Shown here piece by piece: positions 16,730 to 25,810 of a stretch of 64,000 nt of DNA. The notes under the pieces are model-generated. The model did not search any database and was not told the DNA's origin. It was given only the letters and a program-made list of their open reading frames with translations. Source of the DNA: an uncultured Oligoflexales bacterium (GTDB lineage: Bacteria > Bdellovibrionota_B > Oligoflexia > Oligoflexales > JAPPIL01); the NCBI GenBank assembly GCA_958296095.1, contig OY282434.1:960001-1024000 (forward strand). Direction: 5' to 3'. The translations under genes and the position numbers were made by a program. The first letter of the stretch is position 1. Each line of letters starts with the position of its first letter.

Positions 16730-18080
16730 CGGTTTGTCGAGGCTACTAGAAAAGATTCGTCTTGGTGAAGATTCGACCATCGAATTCAAGCACGAACTAC
16801 CCCAGTCAGAAAATACCAGGCACGGCTTGGCAGATGAGATCGCGGCCTTCGCGAACAGCAAAGGCGGAGTCATTGTTGTCGGTGTCGATGACGATGGCAC
16901 TATCGTCGGTATTGCCGATCAGAAACTAGCTGGCATCGAGGAGCTAGTTGTTGAATTATGTAACGATAGCATCGAGCCACCACTCTACGTCTTGACTGAA
17001 AAACTAAAGATCGACTCGCTGGCGATTTTGAAAATCGAAGTTCCTGCCAGTATGTTTGTCCACAGGTCTCCCAACGGCTATTTTGTTCGACATGGAAGTA
17101 GTAAACGTCAGATGTCCACCGATTACTTGGCACGTCTTATGCAAGTGCGTTCGCAGACTCGCTATATCTCCTTTGACAAACAAGCCGTGCCCAATAGCGG
17201 TATACAGACGTTGCGAACCGATCTTTACCAAAGGTTCATAACCGATGGAAACTCTGATGAAATTAGTGAGTTGTTGCGCAAAAGATCGTTGTTGGTTGAG
17301 GGTGGCGATGGCTATCGGGCATCGGTTGCTGGTATTTTGCTCTGTTGTATGAATCCTAGAGATCATCTCAGCAATGCTTTTATTCAAGCAGTGTGCTATC
17401 GCGGTACTACACAAGACGCTAACTATCAGCTCGATGCCCAGGACATCACCGGCCCCCTAGATCAGCAGATCAGCGATGCCTATAAATTCGTAGCAAAACA
17501 CAATCAGGTCGCGGCTCGCAAAAACCTGGGGCGTATCGATTATCCCCAATACAATGCGCGGGCGATCTTTGAGGCACTGGTCAATGCGGTTGTTCACCGT
17601 GACTACAGCCGACAAATTGCCAAAATTCGCCTATTCATGTTTGCCGATCGGCTGGAACTTTACTCGCCCGGTAGCCTAGCCAATTCCCTGACGATAGAAG
17701 CTTTGCGCTACGAACAAGCAACCCGCAACGATCTGCTCGCCCGCCTGTTGTCCGAGCTATATCTCCCAGAAAATCTGGGGAGGGAGGTGGAGCGAGAAAG
17801 CGGCAAAAAGTCCAGCGAGCGTAGCGAGCGAGAAAGCGGCAAAAAGTCCAGCGAGCGTAGCGAGCGAGAAAGCGGCAAAAAGTCCAGCGAGCGTAGCGAG
17901 CGAGAAAGCGGCAAAAAAGCCTCGTGCGTAGCACAACGCAAGTTCTTGGAACAGCGTGGCGAAGGTGTGCCGATTATCCTGAAGGAGAGCACCGCCCTGA
18001 GCGGCAAGGAGCCGCGCTACGAAATGATTCACGAAGAAGAGTTACGCCTGACTATCTTTGCGGCTGAGCCTCCGAGTTGA
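16722..18080 (+). CDS. AlbA_2/HATPase putative DNA-binding ATPase with in-frame repeat insertion
   Basis: 452 residues from ATG 16722. The N-terminal AlbA_2 (Schlafen-like, COG2865) domain has STIEFKHELPQ and FANSKGGVIVVGVDDDG. The C-terminal HATPase_c_4-type region has FEALVNAVVHRDYS and LELYSPGSL. This family is usually annotated as transcriptional regulator or RecG-like helicase. Between YLPENLGR and KFLEQRGEGVPII, normally a short continuous segment, about 44 residues made of RESGKKSSERSE units are inserted. These are translations of the same repeat module found in the intergenic blocks, and the reading frame is preserved. Whether the protein still folds is unknown. Confidence 0.82.
   Translation: MLDGLSRLLEKIRLGEDSTIEFKHELPQSENTRHGLADEIAAFANSKGGVIVVGVDDDGTIVGIADQKLAGIEELVVELCNDSIEPPLYVLTEKLKIDSLAILKIEVPASMFVHRSPNGYFVRHGSSKRQMSTDYLARLMQVRSQTRYISFDKQAVPNSGIQTLRTDLYQRFITDGNSDEISELLRKRSLLVEGGDGYRASVAGILLCCMNPRDHLSNAFIQAVCYRGTTQDANYQLDAQDITGPLDQQISDAYKFVAKHNQVAARKNLGRIDYPQYNARAIFEALVNAVVHRDYSRQIAKIRLFMFADRLELYSPGSLANSLTIEALRYEQATRNDLLARLLSELYLPENLGREVERESGKKSSERSERESGKKSSERSERESGKKSSERSERESGKKASCVAQRKFLEQRGEGVPIILKESTALSGKEPRYEMIHEEELRLTIFAAEPPS
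17790..17920 (+). repeat. Translated 36-bp tandem repeat of the intergenic family
   Basis: Three identical 36-bp units start at 17790, 17826 and 17862 (GAGCGAGAAAGCGGCAAAAA...), with a fourth diverged unit at 17898. The same sequence occurs untranslated at 6545-6620. The 36-bp unit keeps the frame in the host gene. Confidence 0.95.
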
Positions 18081-18087
18081 TTTCCAG

Positions 18088-18229
18088 TAACCGAGTTGCT
18101 AAGTCAACTCAAAACAGGGTTAATATCCGAGCCTGCAACCCTGTTTTCGAGGCGCATACTACTCGCACCTCTCGCAATGACACGCACCGCCACCGTCCTG
18201 TTATCAAGCCCCCAAGTCAATGTTGTCGG
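18088..18229 (-). pseudogene. Fragment of the neighbouring glutamine-synthetase-family gene
   Basis: Bases 18117-18229 match 19697-19809 of the intact gene over 113 bp with about 6 differences by eye, in the same orientation. The bases before it (18088-18114) contain two short shuffled pieces of that gene's 3' end (CAGTAACCGAGTTGCTAA; GTCAACTCAAAA). It has no reading frame of its own. It shows a past duplication that left a decayed copy on the far side of the lipoprotein gene. Confidence 0.85.
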
Positions 18230-18275
18230 GGTGGCGAGCTACATCGAAGTAAGGCCTACCAACGGTAGACGCTTG

Positions 18276-19214
18276 TTAGTTGAATGAGCCTGGATGCGAT
18301 CGCATCTTCTGACGTATCTTCTGATATAATTTGTCCATTACCCTTATCAATTTAAAAAAATCTGGGATTTTTCTAGCGGGCAAGTACTTCGTCAAAACGT
18401 TCACAAACTTTTCAAAATCATCAGGGGAGAGCGTTAGTTCTTCACCGCGACTGAACAAGAGAATTACCCGCTCGTTTTGTCTATCCCACCATTTGTCGCT
18501 AACGAGATCATGGACAAAACCAGCGGTAACGGTACCAGAAGTACCCAGCAAAGCGGCGATAGTTGCCAAACGTAACAATTTCTTTTCAGGCTGTAGCAGC
18601 TCATCAAATTCTTCAAGATTAGTCACAGCTTGCATAAGATTCTCGTTGCTGATGGATTCGGCAATAGCTTCTTTCACATTTACACTATAGCCGCCCCCCA
18701 AATTTACGACAAAATCCAGAGTATCGTTGCTTTCTTCTATATATTCATTTACTTTCCTCGACAATATATTGGTATCAAGTTCTTCAATTTGCGCCTGGCT
18801 ATAGCTCAAGATATCGTCTCTAGCCCGAGCCATATTATCTATTTTTTGTAATATTTTTTTTGATTTTGTTAGGGTATAGGCGGTCGCTGCTACTCCCACA
18901 ACAAGTGCCCCCAATAACATGCTTCGCCGCAGCTGTTTTTTCCTCCTGTGCCCAGTTTGCATCGTATCATACACAGACGCAGGTGTTTGAAAATAATATG
19001 GCTCGTCACCATCCTTTGCCAGCAAAAAATTGTGGCAACTACCTTCGATACAAGCAAGGAGGATAGATTTAGGTTTGTCGGGAACTACTTGCACAAGTTT
19101 AACAGTTAACTTAAGAGTAGGGAGGTCCGCTTCCTCGGCAGTTTGTAGACCAGATCCCTGCCGAGCATAAGGCTTGCAACTAAGGACACACAGCATCGAC
19201 AGAAAAAATCTCAC
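18276..19214 (-). CDS. Lipoprotein with downstream membrane helices
   Basis: 312 residues from GTG 19214, chosen because AAAGGGAG stands about 8 nt upstream; a GTG at 19223 lacks such spacing. Signal MRFFLSMLCVLSC gives lipobox VLSC. A ~75-residue domain with SILLACIEGSCHNFLLAKDG precedes a basic stretch (HRRKKQLRRS) and a hydrophobic helix (MLLGALVVGVAATAYTL). A charged helical region and a second helix (LATIAALLGTSGTVTAGFV) follow. Lipid anchor plus internal helices is unusual and recurs in other unknown genes of this window. It is coupled (GTGA) to a small upstream ORF. Confidence 0.72.
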   Translation of the reverse strand: MRFFLSMLCVLSCKPYARQGSGLQTAEEADLPTLKLTVKLVQVVPDKPKSILLACIEGSCHNFLLAKDGDEPYYFQTPASVYDTMQTGHRRKKQLRRSMLLGALVVGVAATAYTLTKSKKILQKIDNMARARDDILSYSQAQIEELDTNILSRKVNEYIEESNDTLDFVVNLGGGYSVNVKEAIAESISNENLMQAVTNLEEFDELLQPEKKLLRLATIAALLGTSGTVTAGFVHDLVSDKWWDRQNERVILLFSRGEELTLSPDDFEKFVNVLTKYLPARKIPDFFKLIRVMDKLYQKIRQKMRSHPGSFN

Positions 19215-19399
19215 TTCAACCACTCCCTTTCTAAAAAATAAATTTCACCGCTGTCGCTAGGTATCGGGAACTTTGAAGTTAACTTTAGTTCAATAACAAT
19301 TTTTTTGTCTGCATCCGTCTCGACACGAGCATCTGTATTTCCCCCCAAAATCAGATAGCCACCCGATATTACTAGAGTTAGTAAAAATTTGCCAAGCAG
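19211..19399 (-). CDS. Small membrane protein coupled to the lipoprotein gene, possible CTG start
   Basis: A coherent 62-codon frame lies between the glutamine-synthetase-family gene and the lipoprotein. It begins LLGKFLLTLVISGGYLILGG, a signal or membrane helix, and continues with a charged strand-rich tail (KKIVIELKLTSKF) ending in EWLK. Its TGA overlaps the lipoprotein GTG as GTGA. There is no ATG or GTG; CTG 19399 gives the whole helix, while the only TTG lies after it. Composition looks like protein rather than chance. Function unknown; it could be the C-terminal part of a decayed gene. Confidence 0.4.
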   Translation of the reverse strand: MLGKFLLTLVISGGYLILGGNTDARVETDADKKIVIELKLTSKFPIPSDSGEIYFLEREWLK

Positions 19400-19407
19400 G
19401 CCGGAGA

Positions 19408-20751
19408 CTAGGTCAACTCAAAATAACGCTGCAACTCCCAATCAGTAACCGCGTTGCTAAACTGCTGCCATTCCCACCGACGTGTCGCACAAAAATGCTC
19501 GACAAACTCACTACCGAAAATTTCCTGTGCCACTTCCGAGCGTTGCATGTATTCCAGCGCATCCCGCAAATTCCTCGCTAACCCGCCCGGCCCCTTATCA
19601 GCACTGGCATCACCTAAGGTCATCGGCGTTTTCAGTTGCAGCTTGTGCTTGATGCCATACAAACCCGACGCGAGACTAGCTGCCATCGCCAAATAAGGGT
19701 TAACATCCGAGCCTGCAACCCTGTTTTCCAGACGCATACTACTCGCACCTCCCGCAATGACGCGCACCGCCACCGTCCTGTTATCAAGCCCCCAAGTCAA
19801 TGTCGTCGGCGCCCACATGCCATCAACTAAACGCTTGTAGCTGTTGACCAGCGGGGCATAGAGCGGCTGCAGATGCGGCAGGCAATACAGCAGGCCTGCC
19901 AGATAACTCTGCATCTCGTTGCTCATATTGTTTGGCGCGGCGTCGTCGTAGAAAATGTTTTTGCCGTCACGCCACAGACTCTGGTGCAGATGCCCCGAAC
20001 AACCTGGAAAGGCAACATTCCACTTAGCCATGAACGAAGGTGTGATGCCATGCCGATGCGCAATTTCCTTGACTGCCGTCTTAAATAACGCGGCACGATC
20101 GGCAGCCTCCAAAACCTCCTGGTAAGCAATGGCAGCTTCGTACACCCCAGGCCCCGTCTCCGTATGCAACCCTTCCAGCGGAATCTTAAACGCAGCTAAC
20201 GAGTCATACAAATCATGAAAAAATTCGCGCCGCTGCGAAGCACGTAAAACCGAATAGCCAAACATGCCACTGGTAATAGGAGTCGGAGCGACAAAATTTT
20301 TATCAGGGTCGGTAGTAAAGTTGAACCACTCGTATTCTTGGGCAAACACCGCGTTGAAACCCAGATTTTTGGCATCTGCCTGCACTTTTTTCAAAACCTG
20401 GCGCGGGCATACAGCTAACGGGCTGCCATCTTGCGCACGAAAATCAGCCAGAAACAGAGGCGTGTTCTGTTCCCAGGGAATCTCTCGGTAGGTGTCAGGA
20501 TCAACGACTGCCTGCGCATCGGGAAAGCCCGTGTGCCAACCGGTATAACGAATACCTGCACCTGCATCATAACAAAAGTCGTGCAAGTCCCAACCAAAGA
20601 TTACATTGCAAAATCCAAAGCCCGTCGCTACTACCGACTTGAATTTTTCCATGCTAACTATTTTTCCTAACAACACCCCATCAAGATCGGTCACGGCAAG
20701 TTTTACCTTGTTGTGCCGGGCGATGCTCTGCAAAATTTTATCGTGTGACAT
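19408..20751 (-). CDS. Glutamine-synthetase-family enzyme (gamma-glutamyl-amine ligase type)
   Basis: 447 residues, full length for the family. ATP-dependent ligation of glutamate to ammonia or an amine. Motifs: FAQEYEWFNF, HTETGPGVYEAAI (metal and glutamate binding), SGHLHQSLW (ammonia/ATP site) and NRTVAVRV with RLENRVAGSDVNPY (phosphate-binding Arg). The adenylylation-site motif of classic GlnA is absent. The divergent N terminus and the permease partner point to an amine substrate such as ethanolamine or a polyamine (inference). It follows the permease stop by 10 bp, so one operon. Confidence 0.85.
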   Translation of the reverse strand: MSHDKILQSIARHNKVKLAVTDLDGVLLGKIVSMEKFKSVVATGFGFCNVIFGWDLHDFCYDAGAGIRYTGWHTGFPDAQAVVDPDTYREIPWEQNTPLFLADFRAQDGSPLAVCPRQVLKKVQADAKNLGFNAVFAQEYEWFNFTTDPDKNFVAPTPITSGMFGYSVLRASQRREFFHDLYDSLAAFKIPLEGLHTETGPGVYEAAIAYQEVLEAADRAALFKTAVKEIAHRHGITPSFMAKWNVAFPGCSGHLHQSLWRDGKNIFYDDAAPNNMSNEMQSYLAGLLYCLPHLQPLYAPLVNSYKRLVDGMWAPTTLTWGLDNRTVAVRVIAGGASSMRLENRVAGSDVNPYLAMAASLASGLYGIKHKLQLKTPMTLGDASADKGPGGLARNLRDALEYMQRSEVAQEIFGSEFVEHFCATRRWEWQQFSNAVTDWELQRYFELT

Positions 20752-20761
20752 GAGCTAAATC

Positions 20762-22075
20762 CTAACCTCTGTGTTTTTCAAAAAACTTAAACCCGACGAA
20801 AGCCAACAGCATTAGGGCATAAAATATTAATCCTAACTGGACATAGCGCACAGTTATGGCAACGAGGCAGACAACCGCAATTAACAAGGCTAACACTGGT
20901 GTCACAGGGCTAAAGGGCGTGCGGAAGGGACGCGTCAAGTTCGGTTCTTTGTTGCGCAAGTGCAAGAAAGCCAGCATCGAGATAATATAGAGGGTGAATG
21001 CACCGAAACAAGAGATGATGATGAGTTCTCCCGTCCGTCCCGTCAACAAGAGGATGATGCCGATGCCGCTGTTGAGCAGCAGAGCCTTCACCGGTGTTTT
21101 GAAGGTCGGGTGCGTTGTGCCTAGTGCTTTAGGGGCAAAACCACAGCGGGCGAACTCCAGCATGCCTCGCCCTTCTGCCAGCATGATGCCATGGAAAGAA
21201 GCAACCAATCCAAAGAGGCCAATAGCAGTGAAGAGATGCACCAGCCACTTGTCACCACCCATGAGTGTGCTCAGCACCAGCGGCAAAGGGGCATCAGAGG
21301 GTTCAGAACTGCCGGCGGGATAGACCACGCTTTCCCAACCGTTGACCCCTGCAGCACTAACGAAAACTAGCGCGCAGAGAGCAACCAACGTGAAGATAGC
21401 TGCACCAAAGCCAAGCGAGATGTTGCGCTGCGGATTGATCGTTTCTTCGGCAACATTGGCGACACCCTCGATGGCGAGGAAAAACCAAACGGCGAAGGGA
21501 ATAGCCGCAAATGCTCCACCCCAGCCATTAGGTAAGGCATTCTGGGTCAGATTGTTCAGCTCAAAATGTGGCAAGGTGAGACCCGCAAAAAGTAACAGCC
21601 CGGCGACGGCTATGGCAGTTACCCCTAACTCGAATAACGCGGCAGTCTTGATGCCGATGATATTGATGGCAGTGAACACCAGGTAGGTAGCGATTGCCAA
21701 GACGAGCGTCGGAATGCCAGGCAGCCAAGGTGATAAATACGCACCGATGGCAAAGGCTATGGCCGCGTTGGCAAAGATGAATTCAATGTTCTGTGCCATC
21801 CCAACCACGAAACCCCAACGCGGTCCCCAGGCACGATGGGCATAGTCCAAAGCCCCACCTGCCTTGGGGATAGCACAAGCTAACTCGCTGTAGCTGAATG
21901 AGAGGGCAACATACATGAGCGCGACGAGCACTACCGCCGCGGCCATGCCCAGTGTGCCGCCTTCGGGCAAGCCGAGATTCCAGCCGAAATACATGCCAGA
22001 GATGACATAGCCCACCCCCAAGCCCCACAGCATCACGGGGCCTAAGGCTTTTTTCAACTCCGAACTTTCGCCCAT
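20762..22075 (-). CDS. APC-family amine permease, ethanolamine-permease-like
   Basis: 437 residues from ATG 22075, selected because CAGGAGGG stands just upstream; a longer frame to 22114 adds a non-conserved tail. Twelve hydrophobic helices. LKKALGPVMLWGLGVGYVIS followed by GMYFGWNLGLPEGG is the N-terminal signature of ethanolamine permeases in the amino acid-polyamine-organocation superfamily. With the downstream ligase it would import an amine and trap it as a gamma-glutamyl amide, giving carbon or nitrogen. Substrate assignment is by similarity I recall, not proven. Confidence 0.8.
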   Translation of the reverse strand: MGESSELKKALGPVMLWGLGVGYVISGMYFGWNLGLPEGGTLGMAAAVVLVALMYVALSFSYSELACAIPKAGGALDYAHRAWGPRWGFVVGMAQNIEFIFANAAIAFAIGAYLSPWLPGIPTLVLAIATYLVFTAINIIGIKTAALFELGVTAIAVAGLLLFAGLTLPHFELNNLTQNALPNGWGGAFAAIPFAVWFFLAIEGVANVAEETINPQRNISLGFGAAIFTLVALCALVFVSAAGVNGWESVVYPAGSSEPSDAPLPLVLSTLMGGDKWLVHLFTAIGLFGLVASFHGIMLAEGRGMLEFARCGFAPKALGTTHPTFKTPVKALLLNSGIGIILLLTGRTGELIIISCFGAFTLYIISMLAFLHLRNKEPNLTRPFRTPFSPVTPVLALLIAVVCLVAITVRYVQLGLIFYALMLLAFVGFKFFEKHRG

Positions 22076-22228
22076 GCCACACCCTCCTGGTTTAAGCGGG
22101 CGCACGAATAGCATGCGGAAGAGCTTGTGTCTATTGTTTTTTCATGGTGAACTTAAAGACGCTGGCGAATATTGGCATCATAGTACTGATGGCGTATAAT
22201 GGCACGTGCATGTGATGGAGTTTGAGAC

Positions 22229-24808
22229 GTGCAACAACTAACATCTGATGAGATTGCTGCGGCTTTTTTGCAGTTTTTTACTCAGCGCCAGCACCGCCTC
22301 ATCGAGGGTGTGAGCCTAATGCCCCGCAACGATCCGACCCTCCTGTTCATCAATTCAGGCATGGTACCGCTCAAGGATTATTTTCTCGGTATTGCCGTGC
22401 CGCCCTCGCCGCGGCTTTGCAACGTGCAGCCCTGTCTGCGCACTACCGACATCGATGACGTAGGTGATCGGCATCATCTCACCTATTTCGAGATGCTGGG
22501 CAGTTGGTCAGTCGGCGATTACTACAAAGAGAAGGCCATCGAGCTTGCTTATGAACTGCTCGTCGAGGTCTTGCAGTTCGACCCGCAGCGTCTGTATGCC
22601 ACGGTCTTCGGGGGCGATAGCGAATTGGGCTTGCCACCTGACGAAATTTCCGCACGTGTTTGGGAACAGCAAGGTATCGCCGCTGAACGGATTGTCGCAC
22701 TAGGCAAGGAAGATAATTTTTGGGGGCCGGCAGGCAAGTTCGGCCCCTGTGGCCCTTGCACAGAAGTCTTTTACGATTGTGGGGCGCAGTTCGGCGCGGC
22801 CTATCAGCGCGGGGGCCTGTTTGACACCAGCAAACGCTACATCGAAATCTGGAACGCGGGTGTCTTCATTGAACTGAACAAGACCGAGAACGACGGTTTT
22901 CAGCCCTTGCCACTGCGTAGTGTTGACACTGGCTCAGGTTTGGAACGCATGGCAATGATTATGAACGGACACGACGATGTCTATCAAACCGATACCATGC
23001 GTCCCGTCGTTGCAGTCATTGCCCAACAGTATGGCGACGTGCGGCAACAGCGGGTCATCAGTGACCATCTGCGTGCTGCGACGATGATTATGGCTGAAGG
23101 CAGTGCGCCCGCCAACAGCGGTGCAGGCTATGTGCTGCGGCGCTTGCTGCGCAAGAGTATTGCCATTGCCCTGGCGGCAGGCGGTGACTGCCAGGTCTTT
23201 GCTGCTGCCATCGACCAAGTAATCGCGACGATGCAGGCACGCTACCCGCGCTTGCAACAATCGGCTGACTTTATTCACAGCCGCTGTCAGCGAGAGATTG
23301 AGGATTTTGAGCCGCTTGTGCAGGCAGGTTTGCGCTTGCTAGACGGCCGTATGCAAAAACTCAAGACCACCGAAGTCCCCGCGTCGTGCGTGTTTGAACT
23401 AGTGGCAACCCATGGCCTGCCCCTTGAAATTATAAGTGTCTATCTCGAACGCCGCGGTTTTAGTTTTAGCGCTACCGATTACGAGGACGAAGTTGCTAAG
23501 CATCGGCAAGTTTCCCGTGCAGGACAAAAGGAACGCGACATCGACAGGCTGTTGGCTCTTGTGCAGGGCGTGCCGACGACGGAGTTTCTCGGTTATCAGC
23601 AATTGCAGGCGCACAGTGCCGTGCTGGTGCTGATTGCTGCCGAGGAAAAAGTCAACGCTATACACGGCGAGGCTGAATTTTTCTTCGTCGTGGCTGCCAC
23701 GCCCTTCTACGCTGAAGCTGGCGGACAGGTAGGTGATCGGGGGACCGCGCAGACCGCACAGGCAACGCTACAAGTGCTCGACGTGCAAAAGAAAGGCGAC
23801 ACCTATCTGCATCGCGCGCGCCTGACCACAGGCACACTGCGGGTGGGCGAGCAACTTACGCTGCAGGTGGACGAAGCACGTAGGCTAGCAATTCGCCGCA
23901 ATCACTCGGTGACCCACCTCGTGCAAAGCGCCTTACGCAACACCCTCGGCACCCACATCGCCCAGCGAGGCTCGTATGTCGATGAGCATAAGTTTCGCTT
24001 TGATTTTCAACATGATAAGGCGATGACGCAGGCAGAGTGCCACGCCGTCGAAGCACAGGTCAACGACTGGATTTGGCAAAACCTCGCCCGCACCACGGCG
24101 GTACTGCCCTACGCCGAAGCCATCAAAAAAGGCGCACTGTTCATGCCAGGCGAAAACTACCACGAGCAAGTGCGCACTGTTAGCTTTGGCACTGAATCGG
24201 TCGAGCTATGCGGTGGCACACATGTCGAGGCGACAGGGGAGATTGGCTTAATGCAGATTGTTGCCGAAGCCAGCATCGCCAAAGGTGTTCGGCGGCTTGA
24301 AGGCGTGACCGGTCGTGTTGCCCTGCAGGCACAGCAGCAGACCGCCGTGTTGTTGCAACAAGCCTGCGAACTGCTAACTGTCGGACGGCAGGGCTTGCTC
24401 GAGCGCATTACCAAACTCAAAGCCAAGCCTAGCAAAGTTGCAACACCCAGACAGACCCTAACGCACGAGTTGAGTTTCAAGACCGCTAAGCAGCACGTCG
24501 TCTGCATTGCCCAGCTCGATGGCGATACCGAGTCAAAAGCACTCCGCACCGCCTGCACAGAGCAACTCAACGGCAACGGCAACGCCATCGCGGTGCTGTT
24601 CAGCTTGCAGGCAGACGCTTACCGCATTGCCATCGCTGCCACCTCCCAACTCTCCGCCCGTGCCGTGCTCAACGACTTCTTCAAGCACATCGAAGGTCGG
24701 GGTGGTGGTAAGGACAACTTCGCCCAAGGCGGGGGCAAGAGAAGCGCGGCACAAGACTACACCGCACTGTGCAACATCATGCGACAAGTGCTGGCTGAGT
24801 TGCATTGA
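22229..24808 (+). CDS. alaS: Alanyl-tRNA synthetase
   Basis: 859 residues, normal length. Class II core near the N terminus: LLFINSGMVPLKDYFLG, RHHLTYFEMLGSWSVGDYY, FGPCGPCTEVFYD and GSGLERMAM. The editing domain has HSVTH (about 557-561) and CGGTH, which bind the zinc used to clear Ser/Gly-tRNA(Ala). The C-Ala region ends with GGGKDNFAQGGG, the RNA-binding glycine motif. The start is GTG 22229 with GATGGAG about 9 nt before it. It stands alone, divergent from the permease operon. Confidence 0.97.
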   Translation: MQQLTSDEIAAAFLQFFTQRQHRLIEGVSLMPRNDPTLLFINSGMVPLKDYFLGIAVPPSPRLCNVQPCLRTTDIDDVGDRHHLTYFEMLGSWSVGDYYKEKAIELAYELLVEVLQFDPQRLYATVFGGDSELGLPPDEISARVWEQQGIAAERIVALGKEDNFWGPAGKFGPCGPCTEVFYDCGAQFGAAYQRGGLFDTSKRYIEIWNAGVFIELNKTENDGFQPLPLRSVDTGSGLERMAMIMNGHDDVYQTDTMRPVVAVIAQQYGDVRQQRVISDHLRAATMIMAEGSAPANSGAGYVLRRLLRKSIAIALAAGGDCQVFAAAIDQVIATMQARYPRLQQSADFIHSRCQREIEDFEPLVQAGLRLLDGRMQKLKTTEVPASCVFELVATHGLPLEIISVYLERRGFSFSATDYEDEVAKHRQVSRAGQKERDIDRLLALVQGVPTTEFLGYQQLQAHSAVLVLIAAEEKVNAIHGEAEFFFVVAATPFYAEAGGQVGDRGTAQTAQATLQVLDVQKKGDTYLHRARLTTGTLRVGEQLTLQVDEARRLAIRRNHSVTHLVQSALRNTLGTHIAQRGSYVDEHKFRFDFQHDKAMTQAECHAVEAQVNDWIWQNLARTTAVLPYAEAIKKGALFMPGENYHEQVRTVSFGTESVELCGGTHVEATGEIGLMQIVAEASIAKGVRRLEGVTGRVALQAQQQTAVLLQQACELLTVGRQGLLERITKLKAKPSKVATPRQTLTHELSFKTAKQHVVCIAQLDGDTESKALRTACTEQLNGNGNAIAVLFSLQADAYRIAIAATSQLSARAVLNDFFKHIEGRGGGKDNFAQGGGKRSAAQDYTALCNIMRQVLAELH

Positions 24809-24842
24809 TCGCTCAGAGAAATCCCCATGATTGGGTAGCTCG

Positions 24843-25682
24843 TTACTGCACTGCTTGGCGTAATTTATTCAAGCTCCTTTCAAGCATCTCTATTAAATCA
24901 TTTGCTGCGTCTTTTCTAACTTCCTCTACCCGCGTCGCAAAAATACTGTCATAGTTATCCCATAACTCGCGTAGCTCAGCTTCTGGCTTAGCGCCTGTAG
25001 CATTTTTGTGGGCAGCGACATAGTCCTCAAATTTATCGTAAGCTTCCCTAGGATCAGGTAGATTACGTCCAACGACTTCCTTAGCCAGGCTATCTATGTC
25101 CAATCCACTATAATCCCCGGCACGCATCTGAGCTAGCCCTTCATTTACTCCTTCAATCGCTTCTTCAATCTCTTCTTTAGCCTTTTGCCGAGCCGCGGGA
25201 GTGTTCGCTTCTTGTAGATTTTTTAGTAGCGTATCAGCCTCGACATCTGCCAGCACTTCTAGAGAGATCATCGCTGATCTTCTAGCAAGTTCATCACTGC
25301 CTGCCTCTTTAACCATAGCGTCAATGCGCTCCCCTGCATCCATCACTTCCTTTAAAGCTTGCTTATCATCAGGATTCTCTTGTACCTTTTTGGTCAGCCG
25401 CTTGAAATCATCTAGATACTCGTCAAACTGCTTGTTAAAAGCGTCTGACTGCTTGGCAAGAGCCTGACCCCGCAGACGTTTTGCCAGCGCAACCCCACCA
25501 AAAACTCCCGCGGCTACACCCAGCACAGCTACGGCGATGACTGCCGCGCGTTTAACCCGCGATGGCTTCTCCTCTTGATCATCGAGAGCTCTACTGCCCA
25601 CCGTTTTGCAACCACCTGCCAAGGCTAGCACTAGAGAAAAAACGACGAGCTGCAAGCCCAGCTGTTTTTTTGTACATTGCAT
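24843..25682 (-). CDS. Helical lipoprotein with membrane helix
   Basis: 279 residues from ATG 25682 (TTTGGAG upstream; a TTG at 25694 is also in frame). Signal MQCTKKQLGLQLVVFSLVLALAGGC gives lipobox AGGC. After a short charged linker comes a hydrophobic helix (AAVIAVAVLGVAAGVFGGVALA). The rest is long, charged, mostly alpha-helical sequence with likely coiled coil (DEYLDDFKRLTKKVQENPDD; KAKEEIEEAIEGVNEGLA). Architecture resembles the lipoprotein at 18276. No family recognised. It converges on alaS. Confidence 0.75.
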   Translation of the reverse strand: MQCTKKQLGLQLVVFSLVLALAGGCKTVGSRALDDQEEKPSRVKRAAVIAVAVLGVAAGVFGGVALAKRLRGQALAKQSDAFNKQFDEYLDDFKRLTKKVQENPDDKQALKEVMDAGERIDAMVKEAGSDELARRSAMISLEVLADVEADTLLKNLQEANTPAARQKAKEEIEEAIEGVNEGLAQMRAGDYSGLDIDSLAKEVVGRNLPDPREAYDKFEDYVAAHKNATGAKPEAELRELWDNYDSIFATRVEEVRKDAANDLIEMLERSLNKLRQAVQ

Positions 25683-25723
25683 GACTAACTCCAAATTAAA
25701 ATTTACAAATAACCGCAGCTATA

Positions 25724-25751
25724 CATGACCTTCGGTCGTTTTTTTTTTTGC
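25724..25751. other. Short hairpin with T-run between divergent genes
   Basis: GACCTTCGGTC followed by a run of eleven or more T on the plus strand. It looks like a small terminator, but no plus-strand gene precedes it. On the minus strand it would form the 5' leader of the helical lipoprotein gene. Role uncertain. Confidence 0.35.
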
Positions 25752-25810
25752 TTTAGAAATTAACTTAAGTTATTGATTTTATTAATATTTTATGGTTAGG
25801 CTCAGTCAGC

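Noticed and set aside
16280..16900. 206-codon minus-strand frame across the PHP remnant and AlbA_2 start
   Set aside because: It is antisense to two recognisable coding segments and partly repeat sequence.
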